NCBI GenBank assembly: GCA_006247105.1
Contig: CM016928.1
Location: 1,116,001-1,180,000 of the forward strand
From: Giardia muris
Lineage: Eukaryota > Fornicata > Diplomonadida > Hexamitidae
DNA: 64,000 nt
Direction of reading: 5' to 3'
Part shown: positions 8,589-18,421 of the stretch, piece by piece
How the letters are laid out: each line of letters opens with the position of its first letter
Position numbering within the stretch: the first letter of the stretch is position 1
Program-made: the position numbers and the translations under genes
Notes under the pieces: generated by a model
Databases searched by the model: none
Told to the model about the DNA's origin: nothing
What the model saw: the letters and a program-made list of their open reading frames with translations, nothing else

Positions 8589-11500
8589 TGATCTCTGGAA
8601 CTGAACGGTCTAAGAGGAAACGGCCAAGGTATTGAAGCGGGTTGGCAGGCCGAAGCCTCCCAACCTCTATGAGGCCATCAAGAAGGTCTCCCATGACGGT
8701 TTGGGTCAAATATTTCCGAATAGGAATGGAGAGGTCGTGGATTCGGCGTTCTTCGTTCTGAATAAGCTTCTCGCGCAGGTCGTATAACGCCTGGACGCGC
8801 TGCTCCTCCTCAATGCGGTGCTGCTCGGCCTTTCGAAGCAACTCCTCCTCCAATAACTGACGGCGAATCATGGCCTCGCGCTTCTTCAGCTCTTCCGCTT
8901 GAAGCCTTTCAGTTCGCGTCAATCCAAAACCACGACTAGGACCAACGAAGCAAAGAATCGCACGGCAGAGAGTCTCAAAGGAGGAGTAGGTCGTTCCCGA
9001 CGTGCTTGGCGAGAAGATGTTTGTACAGCCATAAGGAATTGGGAGGTCGGTGGTTAGCATCTCAATCAACCAAGCGAAGCCTCGATTATGCACCTCGGGT
9101 AATGGGATATCTTCGGGGCGAATCGGGACAGGAGGTGCGTCCTTGAAGGGTTTCGGCTTTGGAGTGGTACGTATTCGTCGGCCAGTCTCGTCGAATTCCG
9201 GTTCCTCTTCCGAAGGTTCAAGTTCGGAAACCTCCTCTCCTGCTTCTGCACGTGCGGCCTTTTCACGTTTCTTCTCCTCACGTATGCGTTTGGATTCAGC
9301 TTTAGCCTCCCGCATCTGACGATACTTATCCTCATCCTCTATTCCAAGGTCATAGGCATCGGGATCTATCTCAGGAATCAAGTCCTTCTCCTTTTCTAAC
9401 GTCTCTTCGTCTTCATCCTCACCCCTATTTTCCTCACCATTACCCCCCTCCTCTTGTGGTTCTTCTTCTTGCTCGGCCACTTGCTTCTTGGGAATGTTGA
9501 TCAGGTCCAAGTCCAATCGCGGATCCAATCCTACTAGGTTGAAGTCGTTAATCCACGTGTACTCCTTGTCATAAGGGACGATCCCAGGCTCTCCCTTTTC
9601 CGCGAGGGCGTTGATCTTTTTGATGCACTGCCGCTTGACCGTCTTGACCCAGTTATAACGAATAAGCTTGAGACGCGCATGCTCTCTTAAGCGGTAAAGG
9701 CGGGCAGCCTCCTGCTCCGCAGCATGCCAGGCTTGCTCCTCCGCGGCAAGACGTGAAAGCTCAAGCGTATGGAAGTGTTCTGTTGGAGGCTGAGGCTTTA
9801 GCTTACGTTTGCGTTTCTTCTTTCCATCATCTCCAACCTCTTCATCATCTTCCTTTTCATCTCCATCCTTCTCGTCCCGTTCTTGCGGATCCAGACGCCT
9901 GGGACGCGCCCCCTCACCATTGACCTCGACACAATAAGGACAGAAAGTCTCTATATATGCTCTGGCCTCGTTTTCGTCTTGAGACGCCTTGTACCGCAGC
10001 AAGCATGGCAGATCCACCACGTACTCCGGCCAGGGGATACGAAGGCCCTCAGGGTGCTCAATCGAGACGTTGTAATCATAATACTTCGTCCTGTCCTCGG
10101 GTGGCTCATTCAGGCACTTGCGCCCGAAACGCCCACGGGTGAAGGGGTGGAACGGTGCTGTGTAGGGTAACAGAATCCTCTCGCGGATCTTTTCAATCCT
10201 ATCGGCCTCATCAACCTCCACCTCCTCTTCGACTTGCTCCTCCCCATCCTCCTCATCATCTCCAGCGTCTTCCTCTTGGCTCTCCTCGCCATCTTCCTTT
10301 TTCTTTGGCGCAGGATCCGTCCACCCGACGTCAGCATATTCTTTCGCTTTGTCAACTATCGCTGATCGTCCAAAGACATCTGAGGGCTGCATTCCAGCGG
10401 GCAAACCGATCAGAATCCACCCATGGGAACGGACACGAAGGTCCATCGCCAGCTCTCTGAAAAGCTGCTGCAACGTTGATAGGGTATAGCCAGTCCCATC
10501 GATAATCTTGATCCGTGTGGTACGCATCACATCGTCCTTCGTTAAGCGCTCCGTCGCGATACGATCCGCAAGGTCCTTCATATGAGCCGCCGAGGTGCGC
10601 TTCTCGTCTCGTAGATCAAGGCTCAAATAGCTAGCCAGAACCATTGCGACTTTGTCTGCAAGGTCCATCGACGTCTCGGGGTCTTTTTGAATGAAGATGC
10701 GTACCGGCTTCAAGGCCCATGCCGCAATGAACTCGGAGTAGCTAAGCTCGATGTTATCAAGGAACCCCGAGCGTGCAAACAATGGGAACTTCCCAGATAG
10801 GATGTCATTCGAGGCAAAGCCTAGGATCAATGGGGAGTCGGCCGCCAGCTCTGGAACGATGTTCCCAAGCATCGTTTCCTCCTTATCCACCTCCCGGATA
10901 TAGGCGGGTAAAGGGCGTGGTGCGTCACGTATCTTGCAGAACTCTCTGAAGGTCTGCTTCGTCAATGGCTTCGGCTTCGTCGTGCGCAACTGCTCATCCC
11001 TTTCCGCCCGTAACTTGTCATGTAGAGGGTCTGGAAGAAGAAGCTTCCGACCCATCGCCTTGGCGATCTCAAGCGCCGTGCAGACCTGCCTCTCAACGGC
11101 GAAGACATAAGGTTGCTCTTTGTCTGGACAGGCGTCAATTACTAAGCTATGGATCAGGAGTGCAAGGTCAAGAGCGTAGACTGTCGGGATGGCGCGATTG
11201 TGGCCGCCATAGTAAAGCGGGATCTTGTCAACCAGGCCCTCATAGATGCTACGATATAGGGGAACGAGCGCTGTCTCACCGAAGCCATAAATTAGACCCG
11301 GGACCACGATGGCACCCTCAACGTTCTCCCTACTTGCTAAGCGCCTGGCAATGTCCTTCTCAGCCGTGAGTAGACGACGATATTGGGGGTGTGGGCGTCT
11401 CCGTTCAGCATCCGCCTCTTGAATCCCATACTCCCGAAGTTGAAGAAGTCGTTCCTCACGCTCCTCAGAGTTTTCGCTTGGTTCCTTCTCAGACTCACTC

Positions 11501-12369
11501 CACTCCTCCTCGTATTCATACGATTCGCTTGGCTCTTGTTCGTCCGGTTCCTGAAGTTCCTCCGCTGGACCTTGTGGCTCATCTACCTCCACCTCTTCGA
11601 TAACCTTCTTTTTAGGGACTCTACGGCGAATGGTACGGAAACGTCGCTTGGTGGGCTTCTCAACTGGCTCCTCGGCATCCTCCCCATTACCCTCACCATC
11701 ATCTTCGCCTTCTTCATCACCTTCCTCCTCCTGTTGCTCCCTGCCTTCTTCTTCTTCCTCCTCCTCGATTTCTTCCTCAACCTCCTCATAGGTAAACTCG
11801 TCTTCGGCCTCCTCCGCCTCTTCAGCGGCCGCCGCTGCCGCCTCCTCGGCAGCTTCGGCCTCCGCGGCCAATCGTTCCTCCTCGGCGCGCTTCTTCAGCT
11901 TCTGCTGCACCCATTGAGGTGCCTTTCGATGCGCGGCACGATAGAGTGCCACGACCTCGTCAAGTTCCATCTCCTTCTCGTCTGGAAGGTCATCCTCAAC
12001 CACAGATGGTTCTTGCTCCTCCTCTTCACGAGGAGGAAGCTCTGTACGCGCCCAGGCAAGGAAGGTCGAGATTGTGATGAACTTTCGACGATTGGGGGAG
12101 GTAGCGACGAGCTCGAGTGCTGCTAACGTCTCATCGGGGTTAATAAGGTCAAAGACGACGGCCGTGCACGAAAGGATCCCACGAGCGAAGGCCTCGGAGT
12201 CCTTGGATTGAGTAGGAAAGACCTCCGTCGCAAAGTTCGGAGTGGGCAAAGACTGGTCGGTATCGAGGACGGTTCCATAGATGTCCCACCCGAAACACCG
12301 GAAGACGTGTGCACAGGCTCTGGCAGGGGCCGTGTCGAGATGGGAGATGAAGACACGTTTCGATCCCAT
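8584..12369 (-). CDS. AK7: Adenylate kinase 7 (AK7) homologue, kinase domain degenerate, C-terminal Dpy-30 motif
   Basis: The protein has 1,261 residues. The N-terminus reads like the epimerase-like Rossmann domain of AK7 (KRVFISHLDTAPAR; FITISTFLAWARTEL; later VPGLIYGFGETALVPLYRSI and IPTVYALDLALLI), split by a long Glu-rich insert. The middle aligns with the adenylate kinase domain, but the P-loop position reads IFIQKDPETSMDLADK (near residue 560) instead of GPPxxGKS. The catalytic LDGFPR position reads GWILIGLPAG (near residue 650). The last 45 residues form a clear Dpy-30 motif (RKYLTQTVMGDLLDGLIEVG, then RPANPLQYLGRFLL). Human AK7 is about 720 residues and axonemal; acidic inserts explain the extra length. 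The ATG at 12369 is preferred over 12402, which overlaps the neighbour. Confidence 0.78.
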   Translation of the reverse strand: MGSKRVFISHLDTAPARACAHVFRCFGWDIYGTVLDTDQSLPTPNFATEVFPTQSKDSEAFARGILSCTAVVFDLINPDETLAALELVATSPNRRKFITISTFLAWARTELPPREEEEQEPSVVEDDLPDEKEMELDEVVALYRAAHRKAPQWVQQKLKKRAEEERLAAEAEAAEEAAAAAAEEAEEAEDEFTYEEVEEEIEEEEEEEGREQQEEEGDEEGEDDGEGNGEDAEEPVEKPTKRRFRTIRRRVPKKKVIEEVEVDEPQGPAEELQEPDEQEPSESYEYEEEWSESEKEPSENSEEREERLLQLREYGIQEADAERRRPHPQYRRLLTAEKDIARRLASRENVEGAIVVPGLIYGFGETALVPLYRSIYEGLVDKIPLYYGGHNRAIPTVYALDLALLIHSLVIDACPDKEQPYVFAVERQVCTALEIAKAMGRKLLLPDPLHDKLRAERDEQLRTTKPKPLTKQTFREFCKIRDAPRPLPAYIREVDKEETMLGNIVPELAADSPLILGFASNDILSGKFPLFARSGFLDNIELSYSEFIAAWALKPVRIFIQKDPETSMDLADKVAMVLASYLSLDLRDEKRTSAAHMKDLADRIATERLTKDDVMRTTRIKIIDGTGYTLSTLQQLFRELAMDLRVRSHGWILIGLPAGMQPSDVFGRSAIVDKAKEYADVGWTDPAPKKKEDGEESQEEDAGDDEEDGEEQVEEEVEVDEADRIEKIRERILLPYTAPFHPFTRGRFGRKCLNEPPEDRTKYYDYNVSIEHPEGLRIPWPEYVVDLPCLLRYKASQDENEARAYIETFCPYCVEVNGEGARPRRLDPQERDEKDGDEKEDDEEVGDDGKKKRKRKLKPQPPTEHFHTLELSRLAAEEQAWHAAEQEAARLYRLREHARLKLIRYNWVKTVKRQCIKKINALAEKGEPGIVPYDKEYTWINDFNLVGLDPRLDLDLINIPKKQVAEQEEEPQEEGGNGEENRGEDEDEETLEKEKDLIPEIDPDAYDLGIEDEDKYRQMREAKAESKRIREEKKREKAARAEAGEEVSELEPSEEEPEFDETGRRIRTTPKPKPFKDAPPVPIRPEDIPLPEVHNRGFAWLIEMLTTDLPIPYGCTNIFSPSTSGTTYSSFETLCRAILCFVGPSRGFGLTRTERLQAEELKKREAMIRRQLLEEELLRKAEQHRIEEEQRVQALYDLREKLIQNEERRIHDLSIPIRKYLTQTVMGDLLDGLIEVGRLRPANPLQYLGRFLLDRSVPEIK

Positions 12370-12391
12370 CTTGAGTTCGAATTTTAGAGCT
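12370..12391. promoter_or_regulatory. 22-bp divergent promoter between AK7-like and TatD genes
   Basis: Only 22 bases, ttgagttcgaattttagagc plus flanks, lie between the two preferred ATGs. The core GAATTTTA is the only A/T-rich element and would have to serve both directions. Confidence 0.5.
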
Positions 12392-13375
12392 ATGATTGAC
12401 ATTGCCGCTAACCTCGTCGATGGGATGTACTCGGGGGTCTATCACGGCTCCCGGTGCCACCTGCCAGACCTGGAGACGGTCGTCACGCGCGCCCGGCGGT
12501 ATGGCCTATCCTTCGTCATTGTCACCTGTACCAATAAGAGGGATTACTTAGCATCTGACTTCGTGCTAGATCATCCGACTTTTCTGGCGCGAACCATAGG
12601 CTTTCATCCAACGAACGCGGGAGAATTGAACGCCACAACGAAGGAGTGGTTCTTGGAACAATTGAGTACGCTCCCAAGGGATACCGTGGCCATTGGAGAG
12701 CTTGGCTTGGACTACGATAGACTTAGCTTCGCCACGAAGGAGGTGCAACTGAAGGCTTTCAAGTGGCAACTGGAACAGGCCCTCAAGTATCCACAGCTAC
12801 CCCTCTTCTTACATTGCCGTGCCGCAGCTGAGGATTTCATCCCACTTTTGCAGGATCATAGAGAGAAACTGATGGGAATTGGTCAGTCTCTCAAAGGGGT
12901 GGTCCACTCGTTCACAGGGACGATGGATGAGCTTCATCAGATGCTCTCCCTCGGTCTTGATATTGGACTGAACGGTTGTAGCCTGAAAACCAAGGATAAT
13001 ATGTTGGTCGCAGCCGCAGTCCCCCTATCCAGATTGCACCTGGAAACGGACTGTCCCTGGTGCGAAATACGCCCCACCCATGACAGCTACGCTCATATCA
13101 AGCCAATCACGAGGCAACATTTCAAGAACACCACCAAACCATCCGTCTATGATGAGAAGCAACATAGCACATTCGTGAAGAGTCGTCTAGAGCCGGCGCA
13201 CATCAATATGGTCGCAGAGGTATTAGCAGACATCCTTCAGGATGAAACTCTCAAGCCCCTTTCCCCTTCAGAACGTCTACAACGCTTGAAGCGGGTGACG
13301 GCCCAGAACTCCGCCACCCTCTTCAACCTCCCCGTAGATCCCACAGCCCAGGTCCCAAACGCCCTCCTCTCATAG
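12392..13375 (+). CDS. TATDN1: TatD-family metal-dependent deoxyribonuclease
   Basis: This 327-residue protein has the full TIM-barrel metallohydrolase layout of TatD. It starts MIDIAANLVDGMYSG, where an aspartate and an asparagine replace the usual first H-x-H pair as in the eukaryotic TATDN1 branch. It then shows IGFHPTNAGE, AIGELGLDYDR with the metal-binding Glu, PLFLHCRAA, GVVHSFTGT and the C-terminal metal Asp in LETDCPWCEIRPTH. The family has 3'-5' exonuclease activity and takes part in DNA repair or degradation. The start follows GAATTTTAGAGCT directly; an in-frame upstream ATG at 12281 lies inside the divergent gene and is rejected. A GTGAAT motif at 13384-13389, 9 bases after the TAG, may be its polyadenylation signal. 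Confidence 0.88.
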   Translation: MIDIAANLVDGMYSGVYHGSRCHLPDLETVVTRARRYGLSFVIVTCTNKRDYLASDFVLDHPTFLARTIGFHPTNAGELNATTKEWFLEQLSTLPRDTVAIGELGLDYDRLSFATKEVQLKAFKWQLEQALKYPQLPLFLHCRAAAEDFIPLLQDHREKLMGIGQSLKGVVHSFTGTMDELHQMLSLGLDIGLNGCSLKTKDNMLVAAAVPLSRLHLETDCPWCEIRPTHDSYAHIKPITRQHFKNTTKPSVYDEKQHSTFVKSRLEPAHINMVAEVLADILQDETLKPLSPSERLQRLKRVTAQNSATLFNLPVDPTAQVPNALLS

Positions 13376-13447
13376 TCTAGATGGTGAATACCTTGTCTCT
13401 TCGTGCCTCTCAGCCCCAAATCCTGGCAAAAAATTCAAAAAGAAACG

Positions 13448-14602
13448 ATGACCGACAATCTGCTCCTGTCGCTGGACTCGACGAATGGCTCTGTCAACGA
13501 CTCCCGCCAGGACGATGGAGACATGGCGGGGGACGCTATGAACCGCTCCGTACTGGCGGCCGAGCAGGCCGTCGCCGCTGCCCGTTCGATCCAGTCCTCT
13601 GCCGAGGAGTTGAAGAGTGTCGTTGACGGAGAGCTCATCACCGCCCAACGCCGCGAGTCGCACCTCCGGCGCTCCCTCAGTCGTCAGGAGGCTAGGCTCG
13701 CGACGAAGTCAAGCGAGTACCATGCCTTGGCTGCCCAGGCCCTGGCGACGTCCTCACGTCTCGAACAGCGCCTCGCAGAGTCAGAGGAGGCGCGTGCTGC
13801 CCTAGCCATGGAGCTGACGGCAGCTCACGATCGCATCGCCGAACTCGAGACCCTTGTCGAGCGTGGTGGACGTATGAGTCGTAGTTACGCCACTACGGGG
13901 ATGTCCGGTTGCGGAGGGCGCGGGTGTACACAGTGTGCAGCGTACCTCCAGGAGCTTGAGGAGCTACGCGAACGTATTGCCGAGTACGAGACCAAGGTGG
14001 CGCAGCGCACGACAGCGGCACAGATGTCTGTTGAGGAGCTCGCGCACTCGCTCGCACACCAGAAGAGAATCGAGGCTGAGAACAAGGCTATGCGCAAACT
14101 GCACGCTGAGGAAGTCCAGAGGCTTCAGAACGAGCTAGCGGAGAAGGATGCCCTTCTCGAGGAGTTCAATAGCCAGCTCAAGGCGGCGAACGAGGAAGTC
14201 CTCGAGATCCACGAGTCTCAGGTACGCGAGTCGAAGCTACGCGCATGCGGGGTATCACTACACTCCGACGCGGGGCAGAACGAGGATCCGGAGGTTCTGA
14301 AGTCACGAATTGTTGAGCTCGAGGAGGAGGCGCAGTGTCTGCGCAACGCGATCGAGACGGACCACCAGGAGCAGCTTGAGAAGGCGGATGACATCAACAT
14401 TCTTCGCGATGAGCGCGACGCGCTCGCAAGGAAGACCGAGCGTGCGGAGAACATCATCTATCAGCTGAAGAAGCTGCTCTTCGGGATATCCGACGTGTGC
14501 ATGACCGGGGCGGACCGTATAGGGATTGCCTGGGAGAGTGATGCGGAGGGTCCGACGGCATTGGAGATGACGGTGGGAAGTAAGAGGGTAGGCTTCTATT
14601 GA
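13448..14602 (+). CDS. Coiled-coil protein of unknown function with a small Cys cluster
   Basis: I do not recognise this 384-residue protein. Residues 1-45 are polar and disordered-looking; the rest is mostly heptad-rich coiled coil, broken near residues 145-165 by a glycine/cysteine patch (SGCGGRGCTQCAAYL) that could bind a metal or be oxidised. The last 45 residues are less helical and end in GSKRVGFY. The ATG at 13448 follows caaaaagaaacg and is preferred to the upstream ATG at 13403. Such proteins in Giardia are often cytoskeletal, but nothing here proves this. Confidence 0.75.
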   Translation: MTDNLLLSLDSTNGSVNDSRQDDGDMAGDAMNRSVLAAEQAVAAARSIQSSAEELKSVVDGELITAQRRESHLRRSLSRQEARLATKSSEYHALAAQALATSSRLEQRLAESEEARAALAMELTAAHDRIAELETLVERGGRMSRSYATTGMSGCGGRGCTQCAAYLQELEELRERIAEYETKVAQRTTAAQMSVEELAHSLAHQKRIEAENKAMRKLHAEEVQRLQNELAEKDALLEEFNSQLKAANEEVLEIHESQVRESKLRACGVSLHSDAGQNEDPEVLKSRIVELEEEAQCLRNAIETDHQEQLEKADDINILRDERDALARKTERAENIIYQLKKLLFGISDVCMTGADRIGIAWESDAEGPTALEMTVGSKRVGFY

Positions 14603-14681
14603 GGAGGGAAAGGTGTGTTGTAAAAGACCAGGGAGGAGGGTTGAGAAGGAGCTGAAGAGGAACTGAAAAGGAACTGAAAAT

Positions 14682-15686
14682 ATGTTGACCTTGAAGCTCG
14701 AGATGATTGACGGGATCTGTCCAGTAACCATACGGATGGAGACGACGACGACGGAGATGATCAAAGAGGCGTGTCAGTATCTGGATATCCCAGAAGAGTT
14801 GGGGAAGAACTTTGGGATTCTGCTGATTAACGAGGGGAACTCACTGGAATGCATGGCACAGGACTGGAGGCCATATTTGCGGATGATGACTGCAGTGGAG
14901 GTACGAGTAGTTTTACGGTTACTGATCTTCCCAGCACCATCGGAGATATCAACATTACCACGCTCGTATGTGATGTATGCCTTGAAACAGGCGCATAGGC
15001 TCGTCATCACACGTACCTGGAAGACTCCCAACGAGTACAGCTTAGTCCTCTCCGTACTGTGGTACTATTCAGTTCACACTCAACAACCTTCCACCATTGG
15101 ATCAGACAGGATGGGATTAAAGGACAAGGGTAGGGATAAGAATTGGTTCAGGAGGGTCAAATACGCGCTCGGGGACTTCGTGTGTAGCGATATCCTTGCA
15201 AGGTATAACGATCGTAGCCTCAATAAGATGTTTCTTCACATCATCCATGGTCTGGAGAAAAGCAGGTGTTTAGATGACCCAATTGAGCACTATTTCAACG
15301 TCCTAGGCACAGCGGTACGGCAATACGGTTACGCTTGCTTCCCTGGCACCGTCAAGCTGATTGGCAGCTCCTCGATTTGTTCTGACACATTAATTTGCCT
15401 CAATGGATCGGAAATTACCTTCTTAAACCTAGACTTATCTACAAACGCCTCTTATTCCCTGGAACAGGTCAAACAGGTTGAGCTTGAGTTGGATGGTTTT
15501 GCTATTAAGTTCCATGTCATCATCGATTCGGATCTTTTGATCATGGAGGTTGTTACCTGCTACGCTATAGAGCTCATCAGCTTTTATCGCTTCTATCGCC
15601 TCCATTGTCTCTACAAAGCCAACGCCAACTCTACCTCTTCATACCCTCCTTTGTTGGATTTCCACCTCCTTGGCGATGATGATTGA
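14682..15686 (+). CDS. FERM-like domain protein
   Basis: The 334-residue protein reads as a stand-alone FERM module. Residues 1-70 resemble the ubiquitin-like F1 lobe (LTLKLEMIDGICPVTIRM, then TTTEMIKEACQYLDI). The middle is alpha-helical, like F2. From about residue 210 the phrase AVRQYGYACFPGTVKLIG looks like the start of the PTB/PH-like F3 lobe of talin or MyTH4-FERM proteins, followed by a beta-rich stretch and a final amphipathic helix. FERM domains bind phosphoinositides and membrane-protein tails, and a phosphoinositide-binding FERM protein is known from Giardia lamblia. There is no recognisable actin-binding tail. The ATG follows ggaactgaaaat, one of several GGAACTGAAAA-like copies just upstream. 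Confidence 0.6.
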   Translation: MLTLKLEMIDGICPVTIRMETTTTEMIKEACQYLDIPEELGKNFGILLINEGNSLECMAQDWRPYLRMMTAVEVRVVLRLLIFPAPSEISTLPRSYVMYALKQAHRLVITRTWKTPNEYSLVLSVLWYYSVHTQQPSTIGSDRMGLKDKGRDKNWFRRVKYALGDFVCSDILARYNDRSLNKMFLHIIHGLEKSRCLDDPIEHYFNVLGTAVRQYGYACFPGTVKLIGSSSICSDTLICLNGSEITFLNLDLSTNASYSLEQVKQVELELDGFAIKFHVIIDSDLLIMEVVTCYAIELISFYRFYRLHCLYKANANSTSSYPPLLDFHLLGDDD

Positions 15687-15715
15687 ACTTGCCGATTGAG
15701 CTCAATCGCAATTAA

Positions 15716-18421
15716 ATGCCCTCGTCATTGAGCGTACGTCTCTTTCAGCATAAAGGGTGCATTCCTTCTGGGTCCCCCACACACCCCAAAAACAATCCCG
15801 TTACTCGTCACCACTTACTTGCCACGTGCGTCCTACCACGTTCATGCCAAATCCTTTCATTATTCGTCCAGTTGACTTGGCAATCCCCCACCAATAGAGC
15901 TTCTTCCCCAGATCTGCCCTCCAGCTCGGATACACCTACCTCCTCCAGATACGACTCTCTCTCCTCCATCTATTCCTGCGAGATATCTAGTATAGAGCTA
16001 GAACCCACTCATGCAGTTATCATCCCGGAACTTAGTCCTTTCCGACTCGGAACCGCAGAAACCTTGCTCCTTTGTTCCCCCACCCAATGCTTCATCCTGC
16101 TAGTCACCCCCACCATCGTCATGGTCCTGAAAAGCCAAACCGACGTGACCGATCAGCTGATAGGCGTGTCCTTCTATTCCACCGTGCAGTTCGTCGGGTC
16201 CTTGCAGGACCACCTCGTCATCGATGCCGTTTGGTCCATCGATGACTCCTTGGCCTACGTTCTCGTCTATTATAACTCGCGACATTTGATAGTCCCCATC
16301 ACTATAGAACCGGAGGTCTCTCACGCCTCCTTGAAAACCGCCTTGCTTTTACCACAGAATTATGCCCCCTTGTCCCTAACTAGCTTGAACGTTGAGTCCT
16401 TACTCCTCAAACCCCCTAGGACCGCTCCCCATTCCCTTCTTACCTCCTTCTCGATAGAGGAAAGAGTCGCATCCTCTACTCGCTCCTGGTTACTATCCGG
16501 GTACCTCCTTGAAGACCGAGAGGAGGCTCGCATCACTAACGCCTTCATTACCCTCAATTGGCAGTGTACAGAAGTGCGCCCAGAGGATATGGTGCATCTC
16601 ACCGGAGCCGAATGTTGTTATACCCCATTCCTTCCCTCAGGGCTTCTTCCTCGGATCAGGCCCGCCATCACCCCTTGGCACATCTATTATCCATTTGGAC
16701 TGTTACCTATAACCTTAGATGAAGAGGATGACGAAAATAGAGAACGGACCAGCTCTAATGACTCCGGCTCCGAGAGCAGATCGTCTGACGAGGAATACCT
16801 CCCAGTCTGCCGCATTCTCCCAGTGGCTCACTTCCTGGGTTCTAGACTCTCTTCTCAGGAAGGAATCGTGACTGGTAGCGTCGTTACAGCAGTCGCGGTC
16901 TCCCCCTTCGCCCTCCTGCCCCCACACCTCTCCTCCGAAGCACCACCCGTCGAGATCGTCGCCTCTGCAGACACGAATGGGTACATCAACGTCCTTCTGC
17001 GCGGTGCCATGACTCACCGAGCGTTCTCCGAGAGGTTTCCGGCGATCGCATACCAACTGGACTGGCTCGCGACCGAAGATGAGCTGATACTGCTCGTGAT
17101 GGCAAATACCGCGATCGTCTACAACCACTCGAATGCGAGCAGCGAGACCGTCCAGGCCATAAGGCACGACACCCTCATTCTCTTCTCCCTTGTCTTCCGG
17201 AAGACGGACATCTTCCTCCTGGCTACTGGGAAGCGCGTTCTACTGGACTCTGAAGGCTACGATAAGGACGACCAGCAAGTCAGCTACTACGATATCGAGT
17301 CCTCCGCCTCGAAGACCACTGCTCACGCTCCGGAGGGTCCGATAACAGACACACGCTCAGGGTTGGATGGGCTACGTCGTTTTCTCGCTGAGACGCACTC
17401 ACGCCTAACGACGAGGCATGGTCTTGTGACAGAACCTCTTCCGAAGCATACTCTGCTGACCGTCTTCCACCCGGGCTGTGGGAAGCTTCTATGCTTCCTT
17501 CTTCTCGATCGTTGCTCCATCTCTAGGACGGTTGTATACGTCGAAGGGTCTCCTCGCATGGCACAGGTGCTACCGGCCCCATGTATCCACTACCTCGTCC
17601 TCTCGGCCAGGGACATACTCCTGTTCCTGGCAGATGGCACTGGCCTCATTCTCACCCTATCGACACGAATCCTCTGCTCTAGAACCGTCAAGCTCTTCTC
17701 CCCGGACCATGAGACGCTCATCTCTGTGGGCTATCATGAACTCCTCCAATTCCTCGGTTCTGATGAGGCGTACAGCGAGTACATGTTGAGTTACTGCTCG
17801 ACCGCACTCTCCACTCCGAGCCTGTGTCTATTGTCGACCTGGGGCCTATTCCAGAACACCTCTTCAGGATGCTATAGAGTCTCCAGTCTGCATATCGAGC
17901 AGAGAGACGGCGTCTGGATGATACATCCGACAGACACGACACTTGAGCTACCCTTTGCGCCCCAATACGTCTATGTCAAGGAGGACGGAGTTCAGGCCGC
18001 CAGTAACAAGGGGGACGTGTTCGTTTGGCTCCACACTCCTCGACGTAGCCTCGTGCTTCATCTCGCTGACTACAACGGACTGGTTAGGGAGTTGGTTCTA
18101 CAAGTCCTCGGTCGGTCTCGTGTGCTCTTCCAACCCCTAGTGGAGTACTCCGTCGGTGCTGGAGAAGTGTCTGCGCATCGGTGCCGTGCCCCATCTTCTC
18201 TCCAGACCGCCCAACTGGACGAGATCCTTCAGCACGCCGTCGTCAATGCTACTCTCCAGTTACTCGCCTCTCTGGCCCAGTTTGAGAGTGCGATCTTGGG
18301 GAACGAAGAACCGCTCAATACTCTCGTGCACCTGGTGCAGGAGCATGCCCCAGAGCTGGTAGATCCACTGAGCGAGCAGCTGGCCGGGCTACCCGAAAGA
18401 GGCAAAGAGAGCCAAGAGTGA
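15716..18421 (+). CDS. Large protein of unknown function, possibly beta-propeller
   Basis: I do not recognise this 901-residue protein. Residues 1-80 are Ser/Pro/Thr-rich. The rest is dominated by short hydrophobic beta-like strands without clear WD dipeptides (such as NGYINVLLRG, ELILLVMANTAIVYNH and DILLFLADGTGLILTL), as in divergent propellers of scaffold nucleoporins or vesicle-coat proteins. An acidic Ser-rich loop sits near residues 340-360. The last 90 residues are helical. No signal peptide or convincing membrane segment is seen. The ATG at 15716 follows cgcaattaa, a good Giardia initiator context. Confidence 0.75.
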   Translation: MPSSLSVRLFQHKGCIPSGSPTHPKNNPVTRHHLLATCVLPRSCQILSLFVQLTWQSPTNRASSPDLPSSSDTPTSSRYDSLSSIYSCEISSIELEPTHAVIIPELSPFRLGTAETLLLCSPTQCFILLVTPTIVMVLKSQTDVTDQLIGVSFYSTVQFVGSLQDHLVIDAVWSIDDSLAYVLVYYNSRHLIVPITIEPEVSHASLKTALLLPQNYAPLSLTSLNVESLLLKPPRTAPHSLLTSFSIEERVASSTRSWLLSGYLLEDREEARITNAFITLNWQCTEVRPEDMVHLTGAECCYTPFLPSGLLPRIRPAITPWHIYYPFGLLPITLDEEDDENRERTSSNDSGSESRSSDEEYLPVCRILPVAHFLGSRLSSQEGIVTGSVVTAVAVSPFALLPPHLSSEAPPVEIVASADTNGYINVLLRGAMTHRAFSERFPAIAYQLDWLATEDELILLVMANTAIVYNHSNASSETVQAIRHDTLILFSLVFRKTDIFLLATGKRVLLDSEGYDKDDQQVSYYDIESSASKTTAHAPEGPITDTRSGLDGLRRFLAETHSRLTTRHGLVTEPLPKHTLLTVFHPGCGKLLCFLLLDRCSISRTVVYVEGSPRMAQVLPAPCIHYLVLSARDILLFLADGTGLILTLSTRILCSRTVKLFSPDHETLISVGYHELLQFLGSDEAYSEYMLSYCSTALSTPSLCLLSTWGLFQNTSSGCYRVSSLHIEQRDGVWMIHPTDTTLELPFAPQYVYVKEDGVQAASNKGDVFVWLHTPRRSLVLHLADYNGLVRELVLQVLGRSRVLFQPLVEYSVGAGEVSAHRCRAPSSLQTAQLDEILQHAVVNATLQLLASLAQFESAILGNEEPLNTLVHLVQEHAPELVDPLSEQLAGLPERGKESQE

